Below, piece by piece: positions 1 to 9,055 of a stretch of 64,000 bases of DNA. The stretch is taken from NCBI RefSeq assembly GCF_003939025.1, contig NZ_RQIH01000005.1, forward strand, positions 248,001 to 312,000, read 5' to 3'. The stretch comes from Rhizobium sophoriradicis. Lineage in GTDB: Bacteria; Pseudomonadota; Alphaproteobacteria; Rhizobiales; Rhizobiaceae. The first letter of the stretch is position 1; the number at the start of each line of letters is the position of its first letter. The position numbers were made by a program, and so were the translations under genes. A model generated the notes under the pieces. It was not told the DNA's origin. It did no database searches and worked only from the letters and a program-made list of their open reading frames with translations.

Positions 1-1499
1 TGCTGATCACGGCGGACCAGTGGCGCGGCGATTGTCTGTCGACCGCTGGTCATGCGTGTGTCGAAACGCCGAATATCGATGCGCTGGCGCGCGAAGGCAC
101 GCTCTTCCGGCAGCATTATGCCGGGACTGCCCCCTGCTCGCCGGCGCGGGCGACGCTCTATACCGGCCTCTACCAGATGAACCACCGCGTCTGCCGCAAC
201 GGCACGCCGCTCGACGCCCGTTTCGATAATCTGGCGCTGGCGGCCCGGCGGGCGGGGTACGACCCGACGCTGTTTGGCTATACCGATACGGCGCCCGATC
301 CGCGCGGCATGGATGCCGATGATCCGCACCTGACGACCTATGAAGGTGTGCTGCCTGGCTTCACCGCCCGCCAGCTTCTGCCCGAGCATGAGAGACAATG
401 GCTCTCCTGGCTCAGATCCCGCGGCCACACCGAAGCCATCAGCCGCGATATCCATATACCCGTCGGCGCAGAGCCGGGAGCAATCTCCGATGCGGCGCCG
501 GCCTATTCCCGCGACGAAACCCAGACGGCCTTCCTGAGCGGCGAGTTCATCCGCTGGATGGGCGAACAGGACAGACCGTGGTTCGCGCATGTTTCTTTCC
601 TGCGTCCGCACCCGCCATTCTCCGCGCCGGAACCGTTCAACCGGATGTTCGGGCCGGATGACGGGCCGGCATATGCACGTGCGGCAAACGCCCAAGCGGA
701 AGAGGCAAGCCATCCCTATCTTGCCTATGCCATGCCGCGCTCCGACAAAGGCAGCTTCGTCTATGGTGCAACCGGGCCGCTCAGCGGCTGGAACGCCGAG
801 GACTTTGCGGCGATCCGGGCGATCTATTACGGCATGATAGCGGAGGTCGATGACCAGCTCGGCCGCATCTGGCAGGCGCTGAAGGATGCAGGCGCTTGGG
901 AAAATACGCTTGTCGTCTTCACGTCCGATCACGCCGAGATGGCGGGTGATCACTGGACGCTCGGCAAGGGTGGCTTCTTCGACGGCAGCTATCATGTCCC
1001 GCTGGTCATTCGCGATCCCGCAAGCGGCGCCGCAGGCGGAAGCGTCGAACAATTCACCAGCGCTGCGGATATTTTTCCGACATTGTGCGAAAAGCTCGGT
1101 ATCGAGGCGAAAAACGGACTCGACGGCCGGTCGCTCATGCCGTTCGTCAACGGCGGGAGCGAGCCGGGATGGCGGGATGCGGCATTCTGGGAGTTCGATT
1201 TCCGCGACATCGCCGCCGGCGAGGCGGAACGGCATTTCGGGCTCAGGTCCAACCAATGCAATCTCGCCGTGATCCGCGATGCGCGGTTCAAATATGTGCA
1301 TTTTGCCGGCTTGCCGCCGCTGCTCTTCAATCTCAGCGACGATCCGATGGAGCTCAAAAATGTCGCGGCTGATCCGGCCTATGCGGCCACCCGGCTTGAA
1401 TATGCCGAAAAGCTGCTGTCGCTGAGAGCGCGGCATCTGGATCAGACGCTTGCCTATACCGAATTGACGGAAAAAGGGCCGGTGACGCGCCGGCCCTGA
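1..1499 (+). CDS. Sulfatase / phosphonate monoester hydrolase-type enzyme (5' end cut off by window)
   Basis: The frame is open from base 3 and its start lies outside the window. The first visible residues (LITADQWRGD) are the N-terminal metal-binding strand of the alkaline phosphatase/sulfatase superfamily. The codon at 135-137 is the Cys of C-S-P-A-R, the CxPxR signature in which Cys is oxidised to formylglycine, the catalytic nucleophile. A second metal motif (T-S-D-H-A-E followed by G-D-H) sits near 925-955. About 498 residues are visible, the usual size for family members such as the Rhizobium phosphonate monoester hydrolase, which it resembles in layout (Y-x-M-N-H after the signature; E-F-D-F-R-D near the end). 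It should hydrolyse sulfate, phosphodiester or phosphonate esters, but the substrate cannot be read from sequence. It needs a formylglycine-generating enzyme, not seen here. The stop lies 7 bases from the convergent DUF1993 gene. Confidence 0.85.
   Translation, partial: LITADQWRGDCLSTAGHACVETPNIDALAREGTLFRQHYAGTAPCSPARATLYTGLYQMNHRVCRNGTPLDARFDNLALAARRAGYDPTLFGYTDTAPDPRGMDADDPHLTTYEGVLPGFTARQLLPEHERQWLSWLRSRGHTEAISRDIHIPVGAEPGAISDAAPAYSRDETQTAFLSGEFIRWMGEQDRPWFAHVSFLRPHPPFSAPEPFNRMFGPDDGPAYARAANAQAEEASHPYLAYAMPRSDKGSFVYGATGPLSGWNAEDFAAIRAIYYGMIAEVDDQLGRIWQALKDAGAWENTLVVFTSDHAEMAGDHWTLGKGGFFDGSYHVPLVIRDPASGAAGGSVEQFTSAADIFPTLCEKLGIEAKNGLDGRSLMPFVNGGSEPGWRDAAFWEFDFRDIAAGEAERHFGLRSNQCNLAVIRDARFKYVHFAGLPPLLFNLSDDPMELKNVAADPAYAATRLEYAEKLLSLRARHLDQTLAYTELTEKGPVTRRP
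1475..1497 (-). terminator. Rho-independent terminator of the DUF1993 gene, inside the sulfatase 3' end
   Basis: AGGGCCGG and CCGGCCCT form an 8-bp stem around a 7-base loop. Read on the minus strand, the stem is followed by five T residues (complement of 1471-1475). It lies directly after the minus-strand stop at 1506 and within the last codons of the plus-strand sulfatase gene. Confidence 0.65.
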
Positions 1500-1505
1500 C
1501 CCCTT

Positions 1506-2003
1506 TTAGCCGAGATAATCACGCTTGCCGACCGGCACACCCTGATTGCGCAGGATGGCGTGGGCGGTCGCGACGTGAAAATAGAAGTTCGGCAGCGCGA
1601 AGATGGTGACATATTCATCACCCGGAAGCACGATACCGCTGTTGCCCGGCAGGGTGATCTGGCGGCCTTCCACGCCTTCCAGCGCTTGCGCCGAAAATGT
1701 AGCGAGATAGGCTTCGGTCTTTGCCAGGCGCTCGCGCAACTCGTCGAACGTCTTCTCATTGTCTTCGAACTTCGGGGCGTCGGTGCCGGTCAGGCGAGCC
1801 AGGGTGAATTTGGCGCTGTCGCTGGCGCGCTGATACTGGCCGGAAAGCGGCAGCATGTCGGGCGCAAGGCGCGCAGCGACCAATATGGCGGGATCGACTT
1901 TCTTTTCCCGCGCAAAGGCTTCGGCCTTGTCGAGATAGGTTTTCAGGCTGGCGAGGCCGCGCTGGAACATCGGAACGGTGAGGCGATAGATCGAAATGGA
2001 CAT
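1506..2003 (-). CDS. DUF1993 domain protein
   Basis: A 165-residue soluble protein that begins MSISIYRLTVPMFQRGL, typical of the DUF1993 family (a DinB-like helical bundle of unknown function). An in-frame ATG exists 39 codons upstream, but the start at 2003 has a good ribosome binding site (GGAGACAG, 7-13 bases upstream) and matches where family similarity begins, so it is preferred. The C-terminal part contains F-Y-F-H-V-A-T-A-H-A, with two His residues that could bind metal in a DinB-type fold. It is monocistronic and convergent with the sulfatase. No specific role can be assigned. Confidence 0.8.
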   Translation of the reverse strand: MSISIYRLTVPMFQRGLASLKTYLDKAEAFAREKKVDPAILVAARLAPDMLPLSGQYQRASDSAKFTLARLTGTDAPKFEDNEKTFDELRERLAKTEAYLATFSAQALEGVEGRQITLPGNSGIVLPGDEYVTIFALPNFYFHVATAHAILRNQGVPVGKRDYLG

Positions 2004-2376
2004 TTGTCCTGTCTCCAAAATCTTCAAATAATCAGGCCGCAGCGAGAGATCGAATGCGCCTGCGGCGGTGCACCTGTCTTCGACCCCGCCATAGATGGAG
2101 GCTCCGTTAGCCTTCTGCAATGAGGCTCATGCAGGCGCCGGGTCATGAAGATCATGGCGTTGCGCGTCCGATCAACATCTCGTTGCCGCTAAAGAGGCTT
2201 GACGCCGTTCCCAGAAAATGGAATGAATATTCCGCAGAACAAATTTTACGGTTTGTTTGTTCCGTTTTACGGACGCCGCGGGAGAGGCGGCGTAGCGAAT
2301 TGCGGCTTCAGGGCAGATGCCCGGGGCTCCGGCGTGAGGAGGGTGCAGCCGGGCACCGCTTTGTGGAGGAAGTAAA
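2004..2376. other. Intergenic region between divergent DUF1993 and sugar ABC operon
   Basis: The region is 373 bases long, with no convincing gene. It holds the promoters of both divergent units and an AT-rich patch at 2237-2272 with an inverted and a direct repeat (listed separately). Just before 2377 is a strong ribosome binding site, GGAGGAAG. Confidence 0.6.
2237..2272. promoter_or_regulatory. Candidate operator upstream of the sugar ABC transporter
   Basis: GAACAAA (2237-2243) and TTTGTTC (2256-2262) form an inverted repeat with a 12-base spacer. TTTTACGG occurs twice (2244-2251 and 2265-2272), 21 bases or two helical turns apart. The patch is AT-rich in a GC-rich background and lies about 105 bases before the substrate-binding protein gene. 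Which regulator, if any, binds is unknown. Confidence 0.35.
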
Positions 2377-3306
2377 ATGAAAAAGTTCATCCTGGGCACT
2401 GCGATGGCGCTCGTCATGTCGGCGGCCGCTCACGCGGAAACGGTCGGCGTGTCGATGGCGAAGTTCGACGACAACTTTCTGACCGTGCTGCGCAACGGCA
2501 TGACCGATTACGCCAAGACGCTGAGCGGGGTCACCCTGCAGGTCGAAGACGCGCAGAACGACGTTTCCAAGCAGCAGAGCCAGATCCAGAATTTCATCGC
2601 CTCCAAGGTCGATGCAATCATCGTCAACCCGGTTGATACAGACGCAACGACGGCGATGTCGAAGCTCGCCGCTGATGCCGGCATTCCGCTGGTTTACGTC
2701 AACCGCCAGCCGGTCAACGTCGACACGCTGCCGGAAAAGCAGGCCTTCGTTGCTTCCAACGAGCAGGAATCCGGCACGCTGGAAACCAAGGAAATCTGCC
2801 GCATTCTCGGCGGCAAGGGCAAGGCCGTCGTCATCATGGGCGAGCTCTCCAACCAGGCTGCGCGCATGCGCACCCAGGACATCCATGACGTCATCAAGAC
2901 CGATGAGTGTAAGGGCATCGAGATCGTCGAAGAGCAGACGGCCAACTGGGACCGCACCCAGGGCGCCGACCTGATGACCAACTGGCTCTCCAGCGGCATC
3001 GAATTCGACGCTGTCATCTCCAACAATGACGAAATGGCGATCGGTGCTATCCAGGCGCTGAAGGCAGCCGGCAAGGATATGAGCAAGGTCGTCATCGGTG
3101 GCGTCGACGCCACGCAGGACGCGCTGGCCGCTATGCAGGCAGGTGACCTCGACGTCACCGTTTTCCAGGATGCCGCCGGTCAGGGCAAGGGCGCGCTCGA
3201 CACCGCCCTTAAGCTTGCCAAGGGCGAAAAGGTCGAGAAGAAGGTCTACATCCCCTTCCAGCTCGTCACCCCTGAAAACGTCAAGGACTTCGTCGCCAAG
3301 AACTGA
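2377..3306 (+). CDS. Periplasmic sugar-binding protein of an ABC transporter (inositol/rhizopine-like)
   Basis: A 309-residue type I periplasmic binding protein. It starts with a Sec signal peptide (MKKFILGTAMALVMSAAAHA) probably cleaved after A-H-A. Motifs typical of the ribose/inositol-binding family follow: D-D-N-F near the sugar-contact start, I-I-V-N-P-V-D-T around residue 83, V-N-R-Q-P, and S-N-N-D-E-M-A-I-G near residue 215. The sequence resembles the myo-inositol-binding proteins of rhizobia (IbpA/IntA) and MocB-type rhizopine binders, but that substrate is inferred from remembered family similarity. It captures sugar in the periplasm for the ATPase and permease encoded next. A hairpin at 3322-3344 separates it from the ATPase gene and would favour excess binding protein. 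Confidence 0.85.
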   Translation: MKKFILGTAMALVMSAAAHAETVGVSMAKFDDNFLTVLRNGMTDYAKTLSGVTLQVEDAQNDVSKQQSQIQNFIASKVDAIIVNPVDTDATTAMSKLAADAGIPLVYVNRQPVNVDTLPEKQAFVASNEQESGTLETKEICRILGGKGKAVVIMGELSNQAARMRTQDIHDVIKTDECKGIEIVEEQTANWDRTQGADLMTNWLSSGIEFDAVISNNDEMAIGAIQALKAAGKDMSKVVIGGVDATQDALAAMQAGDLDVTVFQDAAGQGKGALDTALKLAKGEKVEKKVYIPFQLVTPENVKDFVAKN

Positions 3307-3321
3307 GGCGAGTGCCAAGCA

Positions 3322-3344
3322 GGATGCGGGCTCAGCCCGCATCC
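3322..3344 (+). terminator. Intra-operon hairpin after the binding-protein gene
   Basis: GGATGCGGGC and GCCCGCATCC form a perfect 10-bp stem with a TCA loop, 16 bases after the stop codon. It is followed only by TTTCC, so it is probably a leaky attenuator or an mRNA 3'-end stabiliser rather than a full stop. Such hairpins are common after binding-protein genes in ABC operons. Confidence 0.6.
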
Positions 3345-3375
3345 TTTCCGCCTGTCCGTATCCGGAGGAGATGAT

Positions 3376-4917
3376 ATGGCCGTCAGCCCGACAACCATGG
3401 CCGCCGTGCGCGCAAGCGGCGCCGTCCCGAATGCGGAGTTTCTGTTGAGCGCCGAGGGCGTTCGCAAGGAATTCCCCGGTGTCGTCGCGCTCGACGACGT
3501 ACAGTTCCGGCTAAAGCGCGCTTCCGTGCATGCGCTGATGGGCGAAAATGGCGCCGGCAAATCGACATTGATGAAGATCCTCGCCGGCATCTACACGCCC
3601 GATAAAGGCGATATCCGGCTGAAAGGGATCGAAATCCAGCTGAAATCTCCGCTCGACGCGCTTGAGAACGGCATTGCGATGATCCATCAGGAACTGAACC
3701 TGATGCCGTTCATGACCGTGGCCGAAAATATCTGGATCCGCCGGGAACCGAAGAACCGCTTTGGCTTCGTCGATCACGGCGTGATGCATCGCATGACCGA
3801 GGAGCTGTTTGCCCGGCTCAATATCGATATCGATCCCGATATCGAGGTCCGTTACCTCTCGGTCGCCAACCGCCAGATGGTCGAGATCGCCAAGGCGGTT
3901 TCCTATAATTCCGACGTGCTGATCATGGACGAGCCGACTTCGGCGCTGACGGAGCGCGAGGTCGAGCATCTTTTCCGCATTATCCGCGACCTCAGGGCGC
4001 AGGGAATCGGCATCGTCTACATCACCCACAAGATGAACGAGCTTTTCGAGATCGCCGACGAGTTTTCGGTGTTCCGCGACGGCCGCTATATCGGCACCCA
4101 TGCGTCGACCGAGGTCACCCGCGACGACATCATCCGCATGATGGTCGGGCGCGAGATCACCCAGATGTTCCCCAAGGAAGAGGTGCCGATCGGCGAGGTC
4201 ATGCTCTCCGTCAAGGATCTTTGCCTCAAGGGCGTCTTCAAGAACGTCTCCTTCGAGGTAAGGGCAGGTGAGATCCTCGGGGTGGCCGGCCTTGTCGGCT
4301 CCGGGCGGTCGAATGTCGCCGAAACGCTCTTCGGCGTGACGCCGGCAAGCTCCGGCTCCATCGAGCTCTACGGAAAACCGGTGACGATTTCTTCGCCGAC
4401 CGAGGCCATCCGCAACCAGATGGCGTTCCTGACCGAGGACCGCAAGGATACCGGCTGTCTGCTGATCCTCGATATTCTCGAGAACATGCAGATCGCCGTG
4501 CTCCAGGACAGATATGTCAAGGGCGGCTTCGTGCAGCAGGGCGCCATCGAGGCAACCTGCGAAGACATGGCAAAGAAGCTGCGGGTGAAGACGCCCAATC
4601 TTTACGAACGGGTAGAAAATCTTTCCGGCGGCAATCAGCAGAAGGTGCTGATCGGGCGCTGGCTGCTCACCAATCCGCGCATCCTGATCCTCGACGAGCC
4701 GACACGCGGCATCGATGTCGGCGCCAAGGCGGAAATTCACCGGCTGGTCACCGAAATGGCGCGAAACGGCGTGGCAGTCATCATGATCTCATCCGAGATG
4801 CCCGAGGTTCTCGGCATGAGCGACCGCATCATGGTCATGCACGAGGGACGCGTGACCGGTTTCCTCAATCGCGATGAAGCAACGCAGATCAAGGTGATGG
4901 AGCTGGCTGCGCAGTGA
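3376..4917 (+). CDS. Sugar ABC transporter ATP-binding protein with two nucleotide-binding domains
   Basis: A 513-residue RbsA/MglA-type ATPase with two fused nucleotide-binding domains. The first has a canonical Walker A (G-E-N-G-A-G-K-S-T near residue 56) and Walker B (V-L-I-M-D-E-P-T-S). The second has the variant G-L-V-G-S-G-R-S-N Walker A that is normal for this family, then L-S-G-G-N-Q-Q-K and [13 protein letters not shown]. It powers import with the permease encoded next. The start is supported by GGAGGAGA eight bases upstream. Substrate follows the binding protein. Confidence 0.92.
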   Translation: MAVSPTTMAAVRASGAVPNAEFLLSAEGVRKEFPGVVALDDVQFRLKRASVHALMGENGAGKSTLMKILAGIYTPDKGDIRLKGIEIQLKSPLDALENGIAMIHQELNLMPFMTVAENIWIRREPKNRFGFVDHGVMHRMTEELFARLNIDIDPDIEVRYLSVANRQMVEIAKAVSYNSDVLIMDEPTSALTEREVEHLFRIIRDLRAQGIGIVYITHKMNELFEIADEFSVFRDGRYIGTHASTEVTRDDIIRMMVGREITQMFPKEEVPIGEVMLSVKDLCLKGVFKNVSFEVRAGEILGVAGLVGSGRSNVAETLFGVTPASSGSIELYGKPVTISSPTEAIRNQMAFLTEDRKDTGCLLILDILENMQIAVLQDRYVKGGFVQQGAIEATCEDMAKKLRVKTPNLYERVENLSGGNQQKVLIGRWLLTNPRILILDEPTRGIDVGAKAEIHRLVTEMARNGVAVIMISSEMPEVLGMSDRIMVMHEGRVTGFLNRDEATQIKVMELAAQ

Positions 4918-4951
4918 TGCGCCGTCTGTAATCGTCCAAGGGAGGTTTGAC

Positions 4952-5977
4952 ATGAGTACCAAGGCAGCAGAGGGCGCGGCTCCGCTCGCAACCCGGCAGA
5001 GGCGGCGGCGCATACCGACTGAGCTCAGCATTTTCCTCGTGCTCCTCGGCATCGCGCTGATCTATGAAGTGCTCGGCTGGATGTTCATCGGCCAAAGTTT
5101 CTTGATGAATTCGCAGCGCCTGACGATCATGATCCTGCAGGTTTCCGTCATCGGCATCATCGCCGTCGGCGTCACGCAGGTCATCATCACAGGCGGCATC
5201 GATCTTTCATCCGGCTCCGTCGTCGGCATGACGGCGATGATCGCCACGAGCTTCGCCCAATCGTCGACCTGGGGACGGGCGGTCTTTCCGTCCCTGACCG
5301 ACCTACCGGCTTTCGTGCCGATCATGGTCGGCCTGCTGATCGGCGCGGCTGCGGGTCTGGCGAACGGCGCGCTGATCGCCTACACGAAAATCCCGCCCTT
5401 CATTGCAACGCTCGGCATGTTCGTGTCGGCCCGCGGCGTGGCAAAGTGGTACACGAAGGGACAGCCGGTTTCCGGCATCACCGAGCAGTTTCACTTCATC
5501 GGAACCAAGGCCTGGCCGGTCGTGGTCTTCCTGGTCGTCGCGCTGATCTTCCATATTGCGCTGCGCTACACACGTTACGGAAAGTTCACCTATGCCATAG
5601 GCGCAAACCCGCAGGCGGCGCGCGTCTCCGGCATCAACATCGAGGCGCATCTCGTCAAGGTCTATGTGATTGCCGGATTGCTCGCCGGCCTTGCCGGCAT
5701 CGTCACGGCGGCACGCGCGGAAACCGCGCAGGCAAGCATGGGCGTCGGCTATGAGCTCGATGCGATTGCCGCGACCGTCATCGGCGGCACCTCGCTGACC
5801 GGCGGCGTCGGCCGCATCACCGGCACTGTCATCGGCACCATCATCCTCGGCGTCATGACATCGGGCTTCACCTTCCTGAGGATCGACGCCTACTACCAGG
5901 AGATCGTCAAAGGCTTCATCATCGTCGCGGCTGTCGTCATCGACGTCTACAGACAGAAGAAGCGCCGCAAGCACTGA
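4952..5977 (+). CDS. Sugar ABC transporter permease (RbsC/AraH family)
   Basis: A 341-residue inner-membrane permease with about eight to ten hydrophobic segments and the family motif G-G-I-D-L-S-S-G-S-V near residue 90 (ITGGIDLSSGSVVGMTAM). A cytoplasmic coupling region follows (G-A-N-P-Q-A-A-R-V-S-G-I), and the C-terminus is basic (RQKKRRKH). It has a good ribosome binding site (GGGAGG) and lies 34 bases after the ATPase gene, ending the operon at a strong terminator. Confidence 0.92.
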   Translation: MSTKAAEGAAPLATRQRRRRIPTELSIFLVLLGIALIYEVLGWMFIGQSFLMNSQRLTIMILQVSVIGIIAVGVTQVIITGGIDLSSGSVVGMTAMIATSFAQSSTWGRAVFPSLTDLPAFVPIMVGLLIGAAAGLANGALIAYTKIPPFIATLGMFVSARGVAKWYTKGQPVSGITEQFHFIGTKAWPVVVFLVVALIFHIALRYTRYGKFTYAIGANPQAARVSGINIEAHLVKVYVIAGLLAGLAGIVTAARAETAQASMGVGYELDAIAATVIGGTSLTGGVGRITGTVIGTIILGVMTSGFTFLRIDAYYQEIVKGFIIVAAVVIDVYRQKKRRKH

Positions 5978-6003
5978 TCCCGGCCGACATCATTCATGAT
6001 TTT

Positions 6004-6034
6004 ACGGGGGCTTCGGCCCCCGTTTTTCGTTTTG
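6004..6034 (+). terminator. Rho-independent terminator of the sugar ABC operon
   Basis: An 8-bp stem (ACGGGGGC / GCCCCCGT) with a TTCG tetraloop is followed by a T-rich tract (GTTTTTCGTTTT). It lies 27 bases after the permease stop. Confidence 0.9.
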
Positions 6035-6110
6035 GCGCCGATGACCGATTTTCAAAAAAAGAGATGGCGAATTCCACCAGCTTTTCTATTCTGGCTGCTT
6101 CATTCGCCCG

Positions 6111-6204
6111 CTACAGCGCCGCGCGTCTGAAAAGACGCGCAAAGGACGCTGTAGCACTTTGAATGCTGCATAATTTTATCCTTAAATCGATTCCGATTTA
6201 AGGA
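6111..6204. repeat. Rhizobial intergenic palindromic repeat, two hairpins
   Basis: The first hairpin has nested arms: CTACAGCG (6111-6118) pairs with CGCTGTAG (6147-6154), and GCGCGTCT pairs with AGACGCGC around a GAAA loop (6121-6140). The second is a perfect 11-bp stem, TCCTTAAATCG (6179-6189) with CGATTTAAGGA (6194-6204). The 20-base core at 6121-6140 recurs exactly at 53683-53702. Both hairpins look like dispersed rhizobial intergenic repeat modules. The second hairpin ends 30 bases before the dipeptidase start, so it would lie in that gene's leader. Confidence 0.7.
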
Positions 6205-6234
6205 ATTAGGCAGTAGGGCAGCGCAGGAAGACAG

Positions 6235-7293
6235 ATGCAATTCGTATTTGACGGTCACAACGACGTTCTCCTTCGACTCTGGACACATTCAAAAGACGGC
6301 AGCGACCCTATCGCGGAATTTGCGGACGGCACGACGGTCGGCCATATCGATGCGCGCCGGGCGAAAGCGGGCGGTCTGTCCGGTGGTCTCTGCGCCATCT
6401 ATATTCCCTCGGGCGATCTCGTCTTCGCCGATCCGGATGCCGACGGCAGTTATGTCACGCCGATGGCTGCCCCGCTTGATCCGCTTCCTTCCCTTGCTAT
6501 CGCCACAGAAATGGCAGCGATCGCGCTGCGGCTAGACCAGGCCGGCGCGTGGCGTCTCTGCCGCACGGTCAAGGACATCCGCGGCGCCATGGCGGAGGAG
6601 ATTTTCGCCGCTGTCATGCATATGGAGGGCTGTGAGGCGATCGGCGCCGACCTGTCGGCGCTCGAGTTATTCTATGCTGCTGGCCTGCGCTCGCTCGGGC
6701 CGGTCTGGAGCCGGCACAACGTCTTCGGCCATGGTGTGCCCTTCGCCTTCCCGATGTCGCCGGACACCGGGCCGGGGCTCACCGATGCCGGTTATGCGCT
6801 GGTGCGGGAATGCAATCGCCTCGGCATTCTGGTCGACCTTGCCCATATCACCGAGAAGGGCTTCTGGGACGTGGCGAAGACGACCGACCAGCCGCTGGTC
6901 GCCAGCCACTCCAATGCCCATGCGCTGACGCCGGTCGCGCGCAACCTGACGGACAGGCAGCTCGATGCGATCCGCGAAAGCCGCGGCCTGGTCGGCATCA
7001 ACTATGCCACCGCCATGCTGCGTCCGGACGGCCGCTCGGACAGCGATACGCCGATTGCCGACATGATCCGTCACATCGACCATCTCGTGAACCGCATCGG
7101 CATCGATTGTGTGGCGCTCGGATCGGACTTCGACGGTGCTACCATTCCTGAAGAGATCGGCGATGCCGCCGGCAATCAGAAGCTGATTGCCGCTCTCCGG
7201 GAGGTTGGTTATGGTGAGGCCGATCTCACGAAACTTGCCCGCGAAAATTGGCTTCGTATTCTGGCACAAGCTTGGCGGGAGGATTGCGTCTAA
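6235..7293 (+). CDS. Membrane dipeptidase, peptidase family M19
   Basis: A 352-residue zinc dipeptidase. It has the metal-ligand motifs of the renal dipeptidase family in order: D-G-H-N-D-V-L at the N-terminus, H-M-E-G near residue 125, V-D-L-A-H near residue 200, A-S-H-S-N-A around 223, and G-S-D-F-D-G-A near 300. M19 enzymes hydrolyse dipeptides, often those with a C-terminal D-residue. There is no signal peptide, so it should act in the cytoplasm. It is followed after 100 bases by a dipeptide ABC transporter, suggesting uptake then hydrolysis. A good AGGAAGAC ribosome binding site supports the start. Confidence 0.9.
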   Translation: MQFVFDGHNDVLLRLWTHSKDGSDPIAEFADGTTVGHIDARRAKAGGLSGGLCAIYIPSGDLVFADPDADGSYVTPMAAPLDPLPSLAIATEMAAIALRLDQAGAWRLCRTVKDIRGAMAEEIFAAVMHMEGCEAIGADLSALELFYAAGLRSLGPVWSRHNVFGHGVPFAFPMSPDTGPGLTDAGYALVRECNRLGILVDLAHITEKGFWDVAKTTDQPLVASHSNAHALTPVARNLTDRQLDAIRESRGLVGINYATAMLRPDGRSDSDTPIADMIRHIDHLVNRIGIDCVALGSDFDGATIPEEIGDAAGNQKLIAALREVGYGEADLTKLARENWLRILAQAWREDCV

Positions 7294-7393
7294 AGCGCTG
7301 CGCGCCTCTGGACGCGCTGAAAACGGACAATAGTTTTAATGGGGCACGACCGACAAAACGCTTCGTAATCAATCAAGAACAGGGGAACAGACC

Positions 7394-9037
7394 ATGATGA
7401 TCACCAAGCTCAGCCGTAATTTCCGCCTGCTTTCCGCCGGAGCCGCTCTTTCGCTCCTGATGATGACGGCACCTGCCGCCTTCGCCGAAACGCCCAAAGA
7501 CACGCTGGTCGAGGGTTTTGCCATCGACGACATCATCACGATGGATCCCGGCGAGGCCTTCGAGCTTTCGACCGCAGAGATCACCAGCAACAGCTACAGC
7601 CTGCTCGTCCGTCTCGATCTCGCCGACACATCCAAGGTGAAAGGCGATCTTGCCGAAAGCTGGAGCGTTTCGGATGACGGCCTGACCTATACGTTCAAGC
7701 TGAAACCAGGCCTCAAATTCGCATCGGGAAATCCGATCACCGCCGAAGACGTTGCATGGTCGTTCGAGCGCGCCGTCAAGCTCGACAAGAGCCCGGCCTT
7801 CATCCTTACCCAGTTCGGCCTGACCGGCGACAATGTCACCGAAAAAGCCAAGGCGGCCGATGCCAATACTTTCGTCTTCACTGTCGACAAGGCCTATGCT
7901 CCGAGCTTCGTGCTCAACTGCCTGACGGCGACGGTCGCCTCGGTGGTCGATAAAAAGCTCGTGCTGGAGCATGTGAAGGCGATAACGCCGGATGCCGAGC
8001 ACAAATACGACAATGATTTCGGCAATGAGTGGCTGAAAACAGGCTATGCCGGCTCCGGCGCCTTCAAGCTGCGCGAATGGCGGGCCAACGAAGTCGTCGT
8101 GCTGGAGCGCAACGACAATTATTACGGCGACAAGCCGAAGCTCAACCGCGTCATCTACCGCTACATGAAGGAAAGTGCCGCCCAGCGGCTGGCGCTCGAA
8201 GCCGGCGATATCGATATCGCCCGCAACCTCGAACCGGGCGATATCGACGCCGTTTCGAAGAATGCCGATCTGGCGACGACAAGCGCCCCGAAGGGCACGA
8301 TCTATTATGTCAGCCTGAACAACAAGAACGAGAACCTGAAGAAGCCGGAAGTCCAGCAAGCCTTCAAATATCTGGTCGACTATGATGCGATCGGCGCGAC
8401 CCTGATCAAGGGTATCGGCGAGATCCATCAGACCTTCCTGCCGGAGGGCCAACTCGGCGCGCTCGACGAGAACCCCTACAAGCTCGATGTCGCCAAGGCG
8501 AAGGAACTGCTGGCCAAGGCCGGCGTGCCCGACGGTTTCTCGGTGACGATGGACGTGCGCAACACCCAGCCTGTAACCGGGATTGCCGAATCGATGCAGC
8601 AGTCGCTGGCCCAGGCCGGCGTGAAGCTGGAGATCATCCCCGGCGACGGCAAACAGACGCTGACCAAATATCGCGCCCGCACCCACGATATGTATATTGG
8701 TCAGTGGGGATCGGACTATTTCGACCCGAACTCGAATGCCGACACCTTCACCAGCAATCCCGACAATTCCGATGCCGGCACGGTGAAGACCCTTGCGTGG
8801 CGCAACACCTGGGAGGCGCCGGAACTCGACAAGCAAGCCAAGGCGGCGCTGCTCGAGCGCGACGCTGAGAAGCGTGCGGCTATGTATGAGGACATTCAGA
8901 AGAAGTTCCTCGCCAACAGCCCCTTCGTCATTATCTTCCAGCAGACCGAGGTGGCCGGCTATCGCAAGAACCTGAAGGACTTCAAGCTGGGTCCGAGCTT
9001 CGATACCAACTTCGTCGGGCCGATCGCCAAGGAATGA
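7394..9037 (+). CDS. Dipeptide/oligopeptide ABC transporter substrate-binding protein
   Basis: A 547-residue SBP_bac_5-family protein. A signal peptide with a long hydrophobic core ends around A-A-F-A-E (residues 1-32). The family pattern L-A-E-S-W-S-V-S-D-D-G-L-T-Y-T-F-K-L is at about residues 85-102, followed by N-P-I-T-A-E-D-V. The size is normal. It delivers peptides to the permease pair encoded next. Two adjacent ATGs (7394 and 7397) share the AGGGGA ribosome binding site. The peptide preference cannot be told, but the preceding dipeptidase gene points to dipeptides. Confidence 0.9.
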   Translation: MMITKLSRNFRLLSAGAALSLLMMTAPAAFAETPKDTLVEGFAIDDIITMDPGEAFELSTAEITSNSYSLLVRLDLADTSKVKGDLAESWSVSDDGLTYTFKLKPGLKFASGNPITAEDVAWSFERAVKLDKSPAFILTQFGLTGDNVTEKAKAADANTFVFTVDKAYAPSFVLNCLTATVASVVDKKLVLEHVKAITPDAEHKYDNDFGNEWLKTGYAGSGAFKLREWRANEVVVLERNDNYYGDKPKLNRVIYRYMKESAAQRLALEAGDIDIARNLEPGDIDAVSKNADLATTSAPKGTIYYVSLNNKNENLKKPEVQQAFKYLVDYDAIGATLIKGIGEIHQTFLPEGQLGALDENPYKLDVAKAKELLAKAGVPDGFSVTMDVRNTQPVTGIAESMQQSLAQAGVKLEIIPGDGKQTLTKYRARTHDMYIGQWGSDYFDPNSNADTFTSNPDNSDAGTVKTLAWRNTWEAPELDKQAKAALLERDAEKRAAMYEDIQKKFLANSPFVIIFQQTEVAGYRKNLKDFKLGPSFDTNFVGPIAKE

Positions 9038-9055
9038 TCCGGCAGGATTGATCGC

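Noticed and set aside
7294..7345. Possible further copy of the palindromic repeat after the dipeptidase gene
   Set aside because: AAAGCGCTGCGCGC and GACGCGCTGAAA resemble the repeat modules, but no stem of useful length forms.
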